DNA of 64,000 nucleotides from Pseudomonas parafulva (GCF_002021815.1 NZ_CP019952.1:713001-777000), one strand, 5' to 3'; numbered from the stretch's first letter, positions 8,759 to 22,701 are shown. A program made the numbers and translations. Notes: generated from the letters alone by a model not told the origin.

Positions 8759-8878
8759 CGGGGCCGCTGCGCGGCCCATCGCGGCGCAAGGCCGCTCCAC
8801 TGGGTTTTGCGTATTTGAATACTGCTCGGATGTACTGTGGGAGCGGCCTAGTGCCGCGATGGGCCGCGCAGCGGCCCC
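8759..8878. repeat. Inverted pair of REP-type elements
   Basis: Two roughly 40-bp arms in opposite orientation (8759-8800 and 8837-8878) are near-perfect reverse complements, each containing GGCCGCTGCGCGGCCC-like dyads and a GGGAGCGGCC end, with about 36 bp between. This resembles the abundant REP elements of the P. putida group, arranged as a BIME-like pair. It fills the 279-bp gap between the end of the accessory operon and the lactate operon; no coding sequence is seen in that gap. Confidence 0.75.
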
Positions 8879-8908
8879 AGGCTCCCAGCATCGAACGCGG
8901 GGCTCCAG

Positions 8909-11713
<2,805 letters not shown>

Positions 11714-11787
11714 GCAGTCTCCTCGCGGGGCCGCGACGTCTGGTGCGGCGCGTGCCCCGGTAATCAGGCGGTGTTTCAGGCAGGCGC

Positions 11788-12933
11788 TCAGGCGCCCAGT
11801 TCGCGTACCAGCGAGTCGCGGGTGATCTCGCCGATGGACTTGGTGCCGGTCAGCACCATGGCCACGCGCATTTCTTTCTCGAACAGCTCCAGCAGGTTCT
11901 TCACCCCCGCCTGGCCATGAACTGCCAGGGCATACAGAAAGGCCCGGCCGATCAGCACGGTGTCCGCGCCCAGGGCGATCATGCGCACCACGTCCAGGCC
12001 GCTGCGAATGCCGGAGTCAGCCAGGATCTTCAGGTCGCCCTTCACCGCGTCGGCAATCACCGGCAAGGCGCGGGCACTGGATAGCACGCCGTCGAGCTGG
12101 CGGCCACCGTGGTTGGACACGACGATGCCGTCGGCGCCGAACTTGACCGCATCGCGGGCATCGTCGGCGTCGAGGATGCCTTTGATGATCATCGGGCCGT
12201 CCCAGAACTCGCGGATCCACTCCAGGTCGCGCCAGGAAATGGACGGGTCGAAGTTGTTGGCCAGCCAGCCGATGTAGTCGGCCAGGCCCGTGGGGTTGCC
12301 CCGGTAGGTGGAGATGTTGCCCAAGTCGTGCGGGCGGCCCATGACGCCCACGTCCCATGCCCACTGCGGGTGGGTCATGGCTTGCAGCATACGCCGCAGC
12401 GGGCCGTTCTTGCCGCTCATGCCCGAGTGGGCATCACGGTAGCGGGCGCCGGGAGTAGGCATGTCGACGGTGAACACCAGGGTGCGAACGCCGGCGGCCT
12501 TGGCGCGCTCCAGGGCATTGCGCATGAAGCCGCGGTCCTTGAGCACGTACAGCTGGAACCACATCGGCCGGTCGATGGCCGGGGCCACTTCTTCGATGGG
12601 GCAGACCGAAACGGTGGACATCGTGAACGGGATGCCGTGGGCGGCCGCCGCACGGGCCGCCTGCACTTCGCCACGACGGGCGTACATGCCGGTCAGGCCG
12701 ACCGGGGCCAGGGCCACGGGCATGCTCAGGGTTTCACCGAACAGCTCGGTCTGCAAGCTGAGTTCGGACATGTTCTTCAGCACGCGCTGGCGCAGGGCGA
12801 TGCTGGCCAGGTCCGAAACGTTGTGGCGCAGCGTGTACTCGGCGTAGGCGCCGCCGTCGGCATAGTGGAACAAGAAGGGCGGCAACTTGCGTTGGGCGGC
12901 GGCGCGGTAATCGGTAGAGGCAGAAATGATCAT
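11788..12933 (-). CDS. lldD: L-lactate dehydrogenase (FMN-dependent)
   Basis: This 381-residue protein belongs to the FMN-dependent alpha-hydroxyacid dehydrogenase family (glycolate oxidase fold). Recognizable parts are [13 protein letters not shown] at the N-terminus, [36 protein letters not shown] and the catalytic-His motif [12 protein letters not shown], followed by [12 protein letters not shown]. It oxidizes L-lactate to pyruvate at the inner membrane and feeds the quinone pool. It follows the lactate permease by 63 bp and precedes the D-lactate-type enzyme, so both lactate isomers are covered by one operon. Confidence 0.95.
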   Translation of the reverse strand: MIISASTDYRAAAQRKLPPFLFHYADGGAYAEYTLRHNVSDLASIALRQRVLKNMSELSLQTELFGETLSMPVALAPVGLTGMYARRGEVQAARAAAAHGIPFTMSTVSVCPIEEVAPAIDRPMWFQLYVLKDRGFMRNALERAKAAGVRTLVFTVDMPTPGARYRDAHSGMSGKNGPLRRMLQAMTHPQWAWDVGVMGRPHDLGNISTYRGNPTGLADYIGWLANNFDPSISWRDLEWIREFWDGPMIIKGILDADDARDAVKFGADGIVVSNHGGRQLDGVLSSARALPVIADAVKGDLKILADSGIRSGLDVVRMIALGADTVLIGRAFLYALAVHGQAGVKNLLELFEKEMRVAMVLTGTKSIGEITRDSLVRELGA

Positions 12934-12996
12934 GGGCTCTCGCAGCTTGGCAGGTGAGTAAGGCCGGGCAATGTGGGCTGCCCGGCCCCTTTCACT

Positions 12997-14667
12997 TTAG
13001 TGATGAACCAGCATGCCGGTCAGCCAGTAGGCCTGCACCAAGGTGATCAGGCCGACGATGGTGGCGAAGAACAGGCTGTGCTTGACGGTGAAGCGGAACA
13101 GGTCGGACTCCTTGCCCACAAGGCCGGTGGCGGCGCACGCCACGGCGATCGACTGCGGCGAGATCATCTTGCCGGTCACGCCGCCGCTGGTGTTGGCTGC
13201 AACCAGCAGGGTGTCGTTCACGCCGATCTGGTGTGCGGTGGTGGCTTGCAACGAGCTGAACAGGGCATTGGAGGAGGTGTCCGAACCGGTCAGGAACACC
13301 CCCAGCCAGCCCAGGAACGGCGAGAAGAACGGGAACGCCGCGCCGGTGCCAGCCAGTACCAGGGCCATGGTCGAGGACATGCCGGAGTAGTTGGTCACGA
13401 AGGCGAAGGCCAGCACCATGCCAATGGACAGGATGGGCCAGCGCAGCTCGTACAGGGTTTCCTTGAAAGTGGTCAGACCAGTTTTGAGGTTGATCTTGAG
13501 CACGGCCATGGAGATCAGCGCCGACAGGAAAATCGCGGTGCCTGTGGCAGAAATCGGGTCGAGCTTGAACACGGCCGGCATGGCCGTAGGCGCGGCCACG
13601 ATGGGGGCGGTCTTGATCACCAGTTGATCGAGGTGCGGGATGGCGAAGTTGAACACGAAGTTGTACATCGCACCGCCCGGGGCGAACGCGGCCTTGAAGG
13701 GCTTGAGGGTCCAGATCGTGACCAGCACCGTGAGAATCAGGAACGGCGACCAGGCTTTGAAGATTTCACCCAGGCTGTAGGGGCTTGGCTGGCTGCCACC
13801 GGTTTGCACCACGGCCGCGCCAACGCTGCCAGTGGCCGCTGCGAACGAGCGCTTGGGCTGCCACACTTTCAGGAACAGGGTCAGGGCGATCAGGCTGGCC
13901 AGGGCCGAGGTGATGTCCGGCAGTTCCGGGCCGATGAAGTTCGAGGTGAAGTACTGGGTGACGGCGAAGCTCAGGCCGGCCACCAGGGCTGCGGGCCAGG
14001 TTTCTTTCACGCCGCGCAGGCCGTCCATCATGAACACCAGCCAGAAAGGCACGAACAGCGACAGCAACGGCAGCTGGCGACCGGTCATGGCGCCGATGTG
14101 GAAGGCGTCGATGCCGGTGACCTGGCCTGCCACGATGATCGGGATGCCCAGCGCGCCGAAAGCGACCGGTGCGGTGTTGGCGATCAGGCACAGGCCTGCG
14201 GCGTACAGCGGGTTGAAGCCAAGGCCCACCAGCAGCGCGGCGGTGATCGCTACCGGCGCACCAAAGCCGGCCGCCCCTTCCAGGAAGGCGCCGAAGCAGA
14301 AACCGATCAGCAGCACCTGCAAGCGCTGGTCGTCGGTGATCGACAGCACCGAGCTGCGGATCACCTCGAACTGGCCGCTCTTGACCGTGAGTTTGTACAG
14401 GAACACGGCCGCGACGATGATCCAGGCGATGGGCCACAGACCATAGAGGAAGCCGTAGCCGGCAGCGGCCAGGGCCATGTCGACAGGCATCTTGAAGGCG
14501 AAGATCGCCACCAGGATCGACAGACCCAAGGTGATGCTGCCGGCGACGTGGCCTTTGAGGCGGAAGACGGCCAGGGCCAGGAAGAAGAATACGATGGGGA
14601 TGACCGCCGCCAGGGCGGACAGGCCGAGACTGCCCAGCGGGCTGTAGAGTTGTTGCCAGGTTTGCAT
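12997..14667 (-). CDS. lldP: L-lactate permease
   Basis: A 556-residue, 12-14 segment inner-membrane protein of the LctP family. It begins [19 protein letters not shown] and contains [20 protein letters not shown] and [25 protein letters not shown] in the first half, and [16 protein letters not shown] near the C-terminus, all typical of LldP. It imports lactate with protons. It is the first gene of the lldP-lldD-dld operon and is transcribed away from lldR across a region holding the LldR-type operator. Confidence 0.95.
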   Translation of the reverse strand: MQTWQQLYSPLGSLGLSALAAVIPIVFFFLALAVFRLKGHVAGSITLGLSILVAIFAFKMPVDMALAAAGYGFLYGLWPIAWIIVAAVFLYKLTVKSGQFEVIRSSVLSITDDQRLQVLLIGFCFGAFLEGAAGFGAPVAITAALLVGLGFNPLYAAGLCLIANTAPVAFGALGIPIIVAGQVTGIDAFHIGAMTGRQLPLLSLFVPFWLVFMMDGLRGVKETWPAALVAGLSFAVTQYFTSNFIGPELPDITSALASLIALTLFLKVWQPKRSFAAATGSVGAAVVQTGGSQPSPYSLGEIFKAWSPFLILTVLVTIWTLKPFKAAFAPGGAMYNFVFNFAIPHLDQLVIKTAPIVAAPTAMPAVFKLDPISATGTAIFLSALISMAVLKINLKTGLTTFKETLYELRWPILSIGMVLAFAFVTNYSGMSSTMALVLAGTGAAFPFFSPFLGWLGVFLTGSDTSSNALFSSLQATTAHQIGVNDTLLVAANTSGGVTGKMISPQSIAVACAATGLVGKESDLFRFTVKHSLFFATIVGLITLVQAYWLTGMLVHH

Positions 14668-14712
14668 ATGGGGTGGCCCCTAATTGTTGTTGGTCATGCG
14701 CTGGCCCTGGAT

Positions 14713-14729
14713 AATTGGTAAGACCAATT
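14713..14729. promoter_or_regulatory. LldR operator in the lldP-lldR intergenic region
   Basis: A 17-bp palindrome with arms AATTGGT and ACCAATT around AAG lies 46 bp upstream of the lldP start. Its core TGGTAAGACCA fits the FadR-subfamily consensus TNGT-N3-ACNA. Its position in front of the lactate operon, opposite lldR, makes it the expected repressor site relieved by lactate. Confidence 0.75.
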
Positions 14730-14921
14730 TACAATGGCTCGCCGCTAGGTTAAAAGCGCACACGGGGGTGTGTCAATTTGTCCGAGGCAGCACTTTGGTC
14801 GAATGCCGATAAGCGGGCAGGTGATGTGGCATGAAAAACGAGCGCTGGTTGGTGTCGGCCGGCTGCGGATCGGCGAGAATGGATGCCCCGGATATCAGCC
14901 GGGATTCGTGGAGAGCGTGTG

Positions 14922-15689
14922 ATGGTTTTTGATCAGGTCCGCCAGCGGCGCCTGTCCGACGACATTGTCGATCGGTTGGAAGGGATGATTCTGGAAGGCA
15001 CGTTGACGTCGGGCCAGCGGCTGCCGGCCGAACGCGTGCTGGCCGAGCAGTTCGGGGTGTCACGCCCGTCGCTGCGCGAAGCGATCCAGAAGCTGGTGGC
15101 CAAGGGCTTGCTGGTCAGCAAGCAGGGCGGCGGCAACTATGTGGCGCAGTCGCTGGGCTCCACGTTCAGCGACCCGTTGTTGCAACTGCTCGAACACAGC
15201 CCCCAGGCGCAACACGACCTGCTGGAGTTCCGCCACACCCTGGAGGCGTCTTGTGCCTATTACGCTGCCCAGCGCGCCACTGCACCCGACCGGGCTCGCT
15301 TGAAGGAGGCGTTCGACGTGCTGCAGGACTGCTACGCGCGGGCAGGGGAGGTCACACGGGCCGAAGAAGGCGCCGCCGATGCGCGTTTTCACCTGGCCAT
15401 TGCCGAGGCCAGTCACAATGCCGTGCTGCTGCATACCATCCGCGGGTTGTTCGACTTGCTCAAGCGCAACGTGGTCACCAACATCGGGGGCATGTATCAG
15501 CAACGCAGCGAAACGCGCGACATGCTGATCAGTCAGCACCGGGAGTTGTACCTGGCGATTGTCGAAGGTCGGGCCGAGGATGCGCGGGAGGTGTCCAGCC
15601 GGCACATTCTGTACGTGCAGGAGGTGCTTGAAGAGGCGCACGAAGAGGCGCAGCGGGTCGCGCGGGCGGAGCGGCGCAACGGGCACTAG
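14922..15689 (+). CDS. lldR: GntR-family lactate-responsive regulator
   Basis: ATG 14922 is chosen because GGAGAG precedes it and the product begins MVFDQVRQRRLSDDIVDRLEG, giving 255 residues. The N-terminal winged helix (LTSGQRLPAERVLAEQFGVSRPSLREAIQKL) and the all-helical ligand domain with EFRHTLEASCAYYAA and the FHLAIAEASHN metal/ligand-type motif place it in the FadR/FCD subgroup, like LldR. It probably represses lldP-lldD-dld in the absence of lactate through the operator at 14713-14729. The divergent layout matches other pseudomonads. Confidence 0.9.
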   Translation: MVFDQVRQRRLSDDIVDRLEGMILEGTLTSGQRLPAERVLAEQFGVSRPSLREAIQKLVAKGLLVSKQGGGNYVAQSLGSTFSDPLLQLLEHSPQAQHDLLEFRHTLEASCAYYAAQRATAPDRARLKEAFDVLQDCYARAGEVTRAEEGAADARFHLAIAEASHNAVLLHTIRGLFDLLKRNVVTNIGGMYQQRSETRDMLISQHRELYLAIVEGRAEDAREVSSRHILYVQEVLEEAHEEAQRVARAERRNGH

Positions 15690-15782
15690 GGGTATTTGTG
15701 CAGGCGAGTGTGCGCGTGAACAGCAGGCCGCTGCGGGCGACGTGCTGTTCATGGCAAGTACACATCCCTTTGAGGAAAAGAT

Positions 15783-15800
15783 CGGGCAACTAGCTGCCCG
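15783..15800 (-). terminator. Likely smpB terminator
   Basis: On the minus strand, a CGGGCA / TGCCCG hairpin with a 6-nt loop is followed by ATCTTTT, 31 bp after the smpB stop. The stem is short, so efficiency is uncertain. The rest of the lldR-smpB gap (15690-15831) shows nothing else clear. Confidence 0.5.
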
Positions 15801-15831
15801 TATCATCACTCGGCGGGGAAGGGGGCAAACG

Positions 15832-16314
15832 TTAGTCTTCCTTGCCCTTGTTGCGTACGGCCCGCTGCAGCTCGCGGTTGGAATCGCGTTCGCGCACGGT
15901 ATCGCGCTTGTCGTATTCCTTCTTGCCCTTGCCCAGTGCGATTTCGCACTTGATCAGGTGCTTGCTCCAGTACAGCGCCAATGCCACGCAGGTATAACCC
16001 TTCTGCGCCACGGCCGCTTCCAGGCGCTCGAGCTCACGCTTGTTGAGCAGCAGCTTGCGGGTGCGGATAGGGTCTGCGATGACGTGGGTGCTGGCGGTGG
16101 TCAGCGGGGTGATGTGGCTGCCGAACAGCCAGGCCTCACCGTCCTTGAGCAGCACGTAGCTGTCAACGAGGTGCGCCTTGCCGGCTCGCAGGCTTTTTAC
16201 TTCCCAGCCGGACAGGACCAGCCCGGCCTCGAACTTGTGCTCGATGAAGTAATCGTGTCGCGCTTTCTTGTTCTGCGCGATGGTCCCGGTCGGATGTTTT
16301 TTTTGCTTAGCCAT
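15832..16314 (-). CDS. smpB: SsrA-binding protein SmpB
   Basis: A 160-residue protein with the SmpB OB-fold signature: [44 protein letters not shown], a middle [13 protein letters not shown] and a basic C-terminal tail ([19 protein letters not shown]). It binds tmRNA and delivers it to stalled ribosomes for trans-translation. It is divergent from ratA; 163 bp between them must contain both promoters. No tmRNA gene is visible next to it. Confidence 0.97.
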   Translation of the reverse strand: MAKQKKHPTGTIAQNKKARHDYFIEHKFEAGLVLSGWEVKSLRAGKAHLVDSYVLLKDGEAWLFGSHITPLTTASTHVIADPIRTRKLLLNKRELERLEAAVAQKGYTCVALALYWSKHLIKCEIALGKGKKEYDKRDTVRERDSNRELQRAVRNKGKED

Positions 16315-16477
16315 AGGGACGGCATTATAGGCAAGTCCGCGCGTCGTCCGCTATGGGATTTCTGCGTGCTTGAGCCACTGGAATGAATACCGGACAATAC
16401 CTGCACTGTCATAGGTACAGAACCTGTAATCGGAATGCTGCGAAGCACCGCCACCCAGCCTTGGAAGTGACGCCTGG

Positions 16478-16918
16478 ATGACTACCCATATTCAACGCTC
16501 CGCCCTGCTGCCATACCCCGCCCAGGCCTTGTACGACCTGGTAAACGATGTGGCCAGCTACCCGGACTTCTTGCCCTGGTGTTCCGACTCGACGGTGCTC
16601 GAAGCCAGCGAAACTCACATGCGCGCCAAGCTCGAGGTGGCCAAAGGCGGTATCAGCCAGCACTTCGTTACCCGTAATGTGCTGGTGCCGGGGCAATCCA
16701 TCGAGATGAACCTGGAGGAGGGGCCGTTCTCTCAGCTGCACGGCATCTGGGTGTTCAAGCCCTTGGGTGAGAAGGCCTGCAAGATCAGCCTGGACTTGTC
16801 GTTCGACTATGCCGGCTCATTGGTGCGCGCCACCTTGGGGCCGCTGTTCAATCAGGCCGCCAATACCCTGGTGGATGCGTTTTGCGAGCGTGCCAAGCAG
16901 TTGTACGCTGCTTCCTAA
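16478..16918 (+). CDS. ratA: RatA/Coq10-family START-domain protein
   Basis: A 146-residue single-domain protein of the polyketide-cyclase/START superfamily (COQ10-like): QRSALLPYPAQALYDLVNDVASYPDFLPWC at the N-terminus and FDYAGSLVRATLGPLF with a C-terminal amphipathic helix ending ERAKQLY. In E. coli RatA was described as a 50S-binding inhibitor of subunit joining; a ubiquinone-binding role is proposed for the wider family. The ratA-smpB divergent pair is conserved. The small rnfH-like gene that usually follows ratA is absent here. Confidence 0.9.
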   Translation: MTTHIQRSALLPYPAQALYDLVNDVASYPDFLPWCSDSTVLEASETHMRAKLEVAKGGISQHFVTRNVLVPGQSIEMNLEEGPFSQLHGIWVFKPLGEKACKISLDLSFDYAGSLVRATLGPLFNQAANTLVDAFCERAKQLYAAS

Positions 16919-16996
16919 GGGTTGCAATCGAGGTATGGCCACACTCAAGTGGCAGGGAGCGATGACGCTCGATTGGAAGCGTCTCTTGCAGCAATG

Positions 16997-17025
16997 AAAA
17001 AGCCCGGACACTGTCCGGGCTTTTT
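16997..17025. terminator. Bidirectional terminator between ratA and bamE
   Basis: A 13-bp stem AAAAAGCCCGGAC / GTCCGGGCTTTTT with loop ACT has an A run on one side and a T run on the other, so it can end both the ratA and bamE transcripts, which converge here. Confidence 0.9.
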
Positions 17026-17038
17026 CGTATCAGCGCGT

Positions 17039-17566
17039 TTAGCGCGTTTCCAGCGGTGCCGGTGTAGGCACTGGCGTGGTTTCGATGGTGTCGATCTCGC
17101 GCTGGATGGATTCCTCGACCGAGCCTGGTTTGGCCGGTTTTTCTTCCGGTTGGGCTGCCGGCTGCTCGCCGTTGGCACCTGGGCTGACCGTGGTGTCGCC
17201 GCTGCCACCAAGGATTTCCTGGTCGCGGCTGACGCCCGGCATGAAGTCGCCAGACAGGCTTACCAGCTGGTCGCTTTCATTGAAGAAAATGCTCATGCGT
17301 TCCTGTTGGCGCTGACCGCCACCAGGTTGCAGGCTGTAGAGGTAGTCCCACCGGTTGGTGTGGAACGTATCCTGAATCAGAGGGTTGCCCATGATAAACC
17401 GCACTTGCCGCCGGGTCATTCCCGGACGCAATTGGTCTATCATGTCCTGCGTGACGACATTGCCCTGCTGGATGTCGATTTTGTAAACCCCGGGAAACGA
17501 GCAACCGGCGAGTGCGAGCAGTCCCACGAAGGTGAGGCTGGTTAGCAAGAGCTTGGTGTTTTGCAT
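17039..17566 (-). CDS. bamE: Outer membrane assembly lipoprotein BamE (OmlA)
   Basis: The ATG at 17566 gives [13 protein letters not shown], a lipoprotein signal peptide with lipobox LAGC (Cys22); an upstream in-frame start would add 14 non-signal residues. The mature part carries the SmpA/OmlA domain: [42 protein letters not shown] and [10 protein letters not shown]. BamE helps the BAM complex insert beta-barrel proteins. At 175 residues it is longer than E. coli BamE because of a Pro/Glu-rich tail, as in other pseudomonads. It is divergent from fur with 97 bp between. Confidence 0.95.
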   Translation of the reverse strand: MQNTKLLLTSLTFVGLLALAGCSFPGVYKIDIQQGNVVTQDMIDQLRPGMTRRQVRFIMGNPLIQDTFHTNRWDYLYSLQPGGGQRQQERMSIFFNESDQLVSLSGDFMPGVSRDQEILGGSGDTTVSPGANGEQPAAQPEEKPAKPGSVEESIQREIDTIETTPVPTPAPLETR

Positions 17567-17663
17567 CGGTGGGCGACTTCCACTATCTTGGCTGGACAAC
17601 GTAAACACCGATCATACCCGTATTAAGAGAAGCTGCGAAGCAGCATCGGCGAGAAAGCTGACC

Positions 17664-18068
17664 ATGGTTGAAAATAGCGAATTGCGCAAAGCCGGTCTCA
17701 AGGTGACCCTGCCTCGAGTCAAGATCCTTCAAATGCTCGACTCTGCCGAGCAGCGTCACATGAGCGCCGAAGATGTGTACAAGGCCCTCATGGAGGCAGG
17801 CGAGGATGTTGGCCTGGCCACCGTGTACCGTGTACTGACCCAGTTCGAAGCAGCGGGTCTGGTGGTTCGCCACAACTTCGACGGCGGTCATGCGGTGTTC
17901 GAACTGGCCGATGGCGGTCACCACGACCATATGGTCAACGTGGATACCAGTGAAGTCATCGAGTTCATGGACGCCGAGATCGAGAAGCGTCAGCGTGAAA
18001 TCGTCGAAGAGCATGGTTTCGAGCTGGTGGACCACAACCTGGTCCTTTATGTGCGTAAGAAGAAGTAA
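17664..18068 (+). CDS. fur: Ferric uptake regulator Fur
   Basis: ATG 17664 gives a 134-residue protein, the normal length for Pseudomonas Fur. It begins MVENSELRKAGLKVTLPRVKIL, with the winged-helix segment AEDVYKALMEAGEDVGLATVYRVL and the metal-binding stretch GGHHDHMVNVDTSEVIEF. The C-terminal CxxC zinc motifs of E. coli Fur are absent, which is typical of the genus. Fe2+-Fur represses siderophore and iron-uptake genes. It is divergent from bamE and followed by a strong terminator. Confidence 0.97.
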   Translation: MVENSELRKAGLKVTLPRVKILQMLDSAEQRHMSAEDVYKALMEAGEDVGLATVYRVLTQFEAAGLVVRHNFDGGHAVFELADGGHHDHMVNVDTSEVIEFMDAEIEKRQREIVEEHGFELVDHNLVLYVRKKK

Positions 18069-18089
18069 CGATTACTTCGTTCTGAACAG

Positions 18090-18120
18090 CAAAGGCGACC
18101 CTGGGGTCGCCTTTGTTTTT
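18090..18120 (+). terminator. Terminator after fur
   Basis: An 11-bp stem CAAAGGCGACC / GGTCGCCTTTG with loop CTGG (18090-18115) is followed by six T residues, 22 bp after the fur stop. Confidence 0.9.
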
Positions 18121-18169
18121 TCTGCAAACGGTGGTGGTGACCGTTATTCCGGCCCTGTGCCGAAGTGCC

Positions 18170-19843
18170 TCAGGCCTTGCCGCTGACCACCATCTTGCGC
18201 GCATGGGCCAGCGATTCCTTGGTCAGGTCGATGCCACCCAGCATGCGCGCCACTTCTTCGACCCGCTCGCGTTTGCCAAGGCTGGCCACGGCCGTGTGCG
18301 TGGTATCGCTCTCGCGGACCTTGTGCACGAACAGGTGGTGATGCCCTTGGGCGGCTACCTGAGGCAGGTGGGTGACGGTCAGCACCTGGCCGCGTTCGCC
18401 CAGGCGACGCAACAGCTGGCCCACGATTTCCGCCGTAGGCCCGCCGATACCCACGTCCACTTCGTCGAATACCAGGGTAGGAATACGCGACGTCTGTGCC
18501 GTAATGACCTGGATCGCCAGGCTGATCCGGGACAGTTCGCCGCCCGAGGCGACTTTGGACAGCGCCTTGAGAGGCTGGCCGGGGTTGGCGCTGACCAGCA
18601 ATTCGATCTGCTCCAGCCCATTGGGTGATAGGTCGGCCGTGTCATTGGGCGTGAGCTGAATGCAGAAGCGGCCACCGGGCATGCCCAGGCGCTGGATTTC
18701 CTGCTCGACCGCCTCTGCCAGTTGCTTGGCGGCATGCTGACGCAACCCGCTCAGTTCGCGGGCCTTCTCTTTATAGTGCTGAGCGAATGCAGCCATTTCT
18801 TCGCCCAGGCGCTCCAGGGATTCATCGCTGGCGTTGAGCCCTTCGAGCTCCTCCATCAACTGCTGCTGCAGGTGCGGTAGCTCCGTGGGGTGCACCCGGT
18901 GTTTGCGCGCCAGGGTGTAGATAGTGTCGAGGCGCTCTTCCAGGGCCTGGAGGCGCATGGGGTCGGCATCGAAATTGTCGAGGAAGCGGTTGAGTTCGCC
19001 CACGGCTTCTTCCACCTGAATCTGCGCGCTGGCAATCAGGTTGGCCGCTTCCGACAGTGCCTTGGGGGCGTTGCTGGCAGCGCCCAGCCGGTTGAGGCTG
19101 GAGGTGAGCGCGCCAAGCACATTGCCCGAATCGCTTTCACTGCACTGGTCGATGACCTGGCGGCAAATGCCGAACAGGGCCTCGGCGCTGGTGAGGTTCT
19201 TGTGCTCCTGCTCCAGGTGCTCCAGCTCGTTTTCGCCCAGGCCTAGGTTGTCCAGCTCTTCGAGCTGGTAGCTGAGCAGTTGGTGACGGGCACGCTGTTC
19301 GTCGCCGGAATTGGACAGGCGCTCCAGTTCGAGCCGCGTCTGGTTCCAGCGCTTGGCCGCCATCTGTACTTGCCGGGCCAGGTCGATGGCCCCGGCGTAT
19401 TCGTCGAGCAGACGCCGATGGGTATCGGCCTTGAGCAGGGACTGGTGCTCGTGCTGGCTGTGGATGTCGATCAGCAGCTCGCCCAGGGCCTTGAGGTCCC
19501 CAAGGGGGCAGGGTGTACCGTTGATATAGCCACGGCTGCGGCCTTCGGCAGTGATGACACGCCGCAGGATGCACAGTCCATCGCTGGCCAGGTCACGTTC
19601 GGCGAGCCAAGTGTGGGCCTCGGGGATGTCGACCAGGTCGAACGTGGCGAGGATGTCGGCCTTGTCGGTGCCGGGGCGTACCACGCCGCTGTCGGCGCGG
19701 TCGCCCAAGGCCAAGCCCAGGGCATCGAGCATGATCGACTTGCCCGCACCTGTCTCGCCCGTGATCACGGACATGCCGCGGGCGATTTCCAGGTCGAGGT
19801 GTTCGACGATGGCGTAGTTGTGAATGGACAGGTGCACCAGCAT
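18170..19843 (-). CDS. recN: DNA repair protein RecN
   Basis: A 557-residue SMC-like ATPase: Walker A ITGETGAGKS near residue 30, long coiled-coil arms through the middle (ELERLSNSGDEQRARHQLL onward), the ABC signature VASGGELSRISLA near residue 440 and Walker B TLVFDEVDVGIGG. RecN acts early in recombinational repair of double-strand breaks. It is transcribed away from grpE, and a LexA-type box sits 25 bp upstream of its start, matching the SOS control known for recN. Confidence 0.96.
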   Translation of the reverse strand: MLVHLSIHNYAIVEHLDLEIARGMSVITGETGAGKSIMLDALGLALGDRADSGVVRPGTDKADILATFDLVDIPEAHTWLAERDLASDGLCILRRVITAEGRSRGYINGTPCPLGDLKALGELLIDIHSQHEHQSLLKADTHRRLLDEYAGAIDLARQVQMAAKRWNQTRLELERLSNSGDEQRARHQLLSYQLEELDNLGLGENELEHLEQEHKNLTSAEALFGICRQVIDQCSESDSGNVLGALTSSLNRLGAASNAPKALSEAANLIASAQIQVEEAVGELNRFLDNFDADPMRLQALEERLDTIYTLARKHRVHPTELPHLQQQLMEELEGLNASDESLERLGEEMAAFAQHYKEKARELSGLRQHAAKQLAEAVEQEIQRLGMPGGRFCIQLTPNDTADLSPNGLEQIELLVSANPGQPLKALSKVASGGELSRISLAIQVITAQTSRIPTLVFDEVDVGIGGPTAEIVGQLLRRLGERGQVLTVTHLPQVAAQGHHHLFVHKVRESDTTHTAVASLGKRERVEEVARMLGGIDLTKESLAHARKMVVSGKA

Positions 19844-19867
19844 GAGGGCGACTCCAGAAAGTCATGT

Positions 19868-19883
19868 CTGGTTATTTATACAG
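19868..19883 (-). promoter_or_regulatory. LexA (SOS) box upstream of recN
   Basis: Read on the minus strand, the site is CTGTATAAATAACCAG, a CTGT-N8-ACAG type operator with one mismatch, 25 bp before the recN start codon. Position and sequence fit SOS regulation of recN. Confidence 0.75.
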
Positions 19884-19950
19884 TAGTTTTTTCCAGCCTG
19901 CCAATGCCCTTTTGGTGCAAACGCTTCAAGGCGTAAAAACCAGGCTGCCC

Positions 19951-19978
19951 CTTGAAGCTGTATTTTCCGGCCCCATAT
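19951..19978 (+). promoter_or_regulatory. Sigma-32 heat-shock promoter of grpE
   Basis: CTTGAAG (19951-19957), a 13-bp spacer and CCCCATAT (19971-19978) match the RpoH consensus CTTGAAA-N13-CCCCATNT almost exactly. It lies about 60 bp upstream of grpE. Confidence 0.85.
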
Positions 19979-20036
19979 ACGCCACATCACCGGCGAGCCT
20001 GGCTCGCAGTCCACCAAATTGCGCAGGAGATATCCC

Positions 20037-20594
20037 ATGGCTGATGAGCAGCTGAACGAGAAAGACCTCAACGTCGAGCAAACCGGTGCCGACAACGCAG
20101 CTGATGCCCGCGTGCTGGAACTCGAAGAACAGCTGGCCGCGGCCAAGGACCAGTCACTGCGTACCGTGGCCGAACTGCAGAACATTCGCCGGCGTGCCGA
20201 GCAGGATGTGGAAAAGGCGCACAAGTTCGCCTTGGAGAAGTTCTCCACCGACCTGCTGCCTGTGATCGACAGCCTGGAACTGGCCCTGACTCACTCCAGC
20301 GCCCAGGACGAACACGTCAAGCAGATCCGCGAGGGCGTCGAGCTGACCCTGAAGATGTTCCAGGACACCCTCAAGCGCTACAACCTCGAAGCCATCGATC
20401 CGCATGGTCAGCCGTTCAACCCTGAGCACCACCAGGCCATGGCCATGCAGGAAAACGCCGAGGTCGAACCCAACAGCGTACTGAACGTGTTCCAGAAGGG
20501 CTACCTGCTCAATGGCCGCCTGCTGCGCCCCGCCATGGTGGTGGTCAGCAAGGCGCCGAGCGCAGCGCAACCTTCTATCGATGAAAAGGCTTGA
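20037..20594 (+). CDS. grpE: Nucleotide exchange factor GrpE
   Basis: ATG 20037 gives 185 residues, preceded by an AGGAGA ribosome site. The N-terminal half is a charged coiled coil ([23 protein letters not shown]); the C-terminal half has the GrpE signature [12 protein letters not shown] and the closing beta-domain [17 protein letters not shown]. GrpE releases ADP from DnaK. It is driven by its own sigma-32 promoter and lies directly upstream of dnaK, whose promoter overlaps the grpE stop codon. Confidence 0.97.
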   Translation: MADEQLNEKDLNVEQTGADNAADARVLELEEQLAAAKDQSLRTVAELQNIRRRAEQDVEKAHKFALEKFSTDLLPVIDSLELALTHSSAQDEHVKQIREGVELTLKMFQDTLKRYNLEAIDPHGQPFNPEHHQAMAMQENAEVEPNSVLNVFQKGYLLNGRLLRPAMVVVSKAPSAAQPSIDEKA

Positions 20595-20617
20595 AATCCT
20601 TTCGGGCATCCCCATCT
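20590..20617 (+). promoter_or_regulatory. Sigma-32 heat-shock promoter of dnaK
   Basis: CTTGAAA (20590-20596, spanning the grpE TGA stop), a 13-bp spacer and CCCCATCT (20610-20617) form a perfect RpoH match, about 80 bp upstream of the dnaK ATG. Spacing is the same as in the grpE promoter. Confidence 0.9.
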
Positions 20618-20695
20618 AGGTGTCAAGCCTTCAAGTATTACCGCAGTTGGCCGCAGTAGCCGCTGCTACCTCATTCAAGTTTCGGGAGAGTTAAC

Positions 20696-22621
<1,926 letters not shown>

Positions 22622-22638
22622 GTCCTGCAAGTTGTCGG

Positions 22639-22701
22639 CCAGTGCACCGCCGTTTGGCGGTGGACTGGTAGGATGTCGCCGCGCGGGGGCTTGCTCCCGC
22701 G
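22639..22701. other. Hairpins in the dnaK-dnaJ spacer
   Basis: A 30-nt hairpin (22639-22668) has a CACCGCC / GGCGGTG stem with loop GTTT, extended by CCAGT / ACTGG after one mismatch; no T run follows. A second dyad, CGCGGG / CCCGCG (22682-22701), resembles half of a REP element. They may trim or stabilize the dnaK message rather than stop transcription fully, since no clear dnaJ promoter is seen in this 191-bp gap. Confidence 0.5.

Noticed and set aside
12973..14721. 582-codon + strand frame antisense to lldP
   Set aside because: His/Gly/Gln-rich shadow of the permease gene; no domain recognized.
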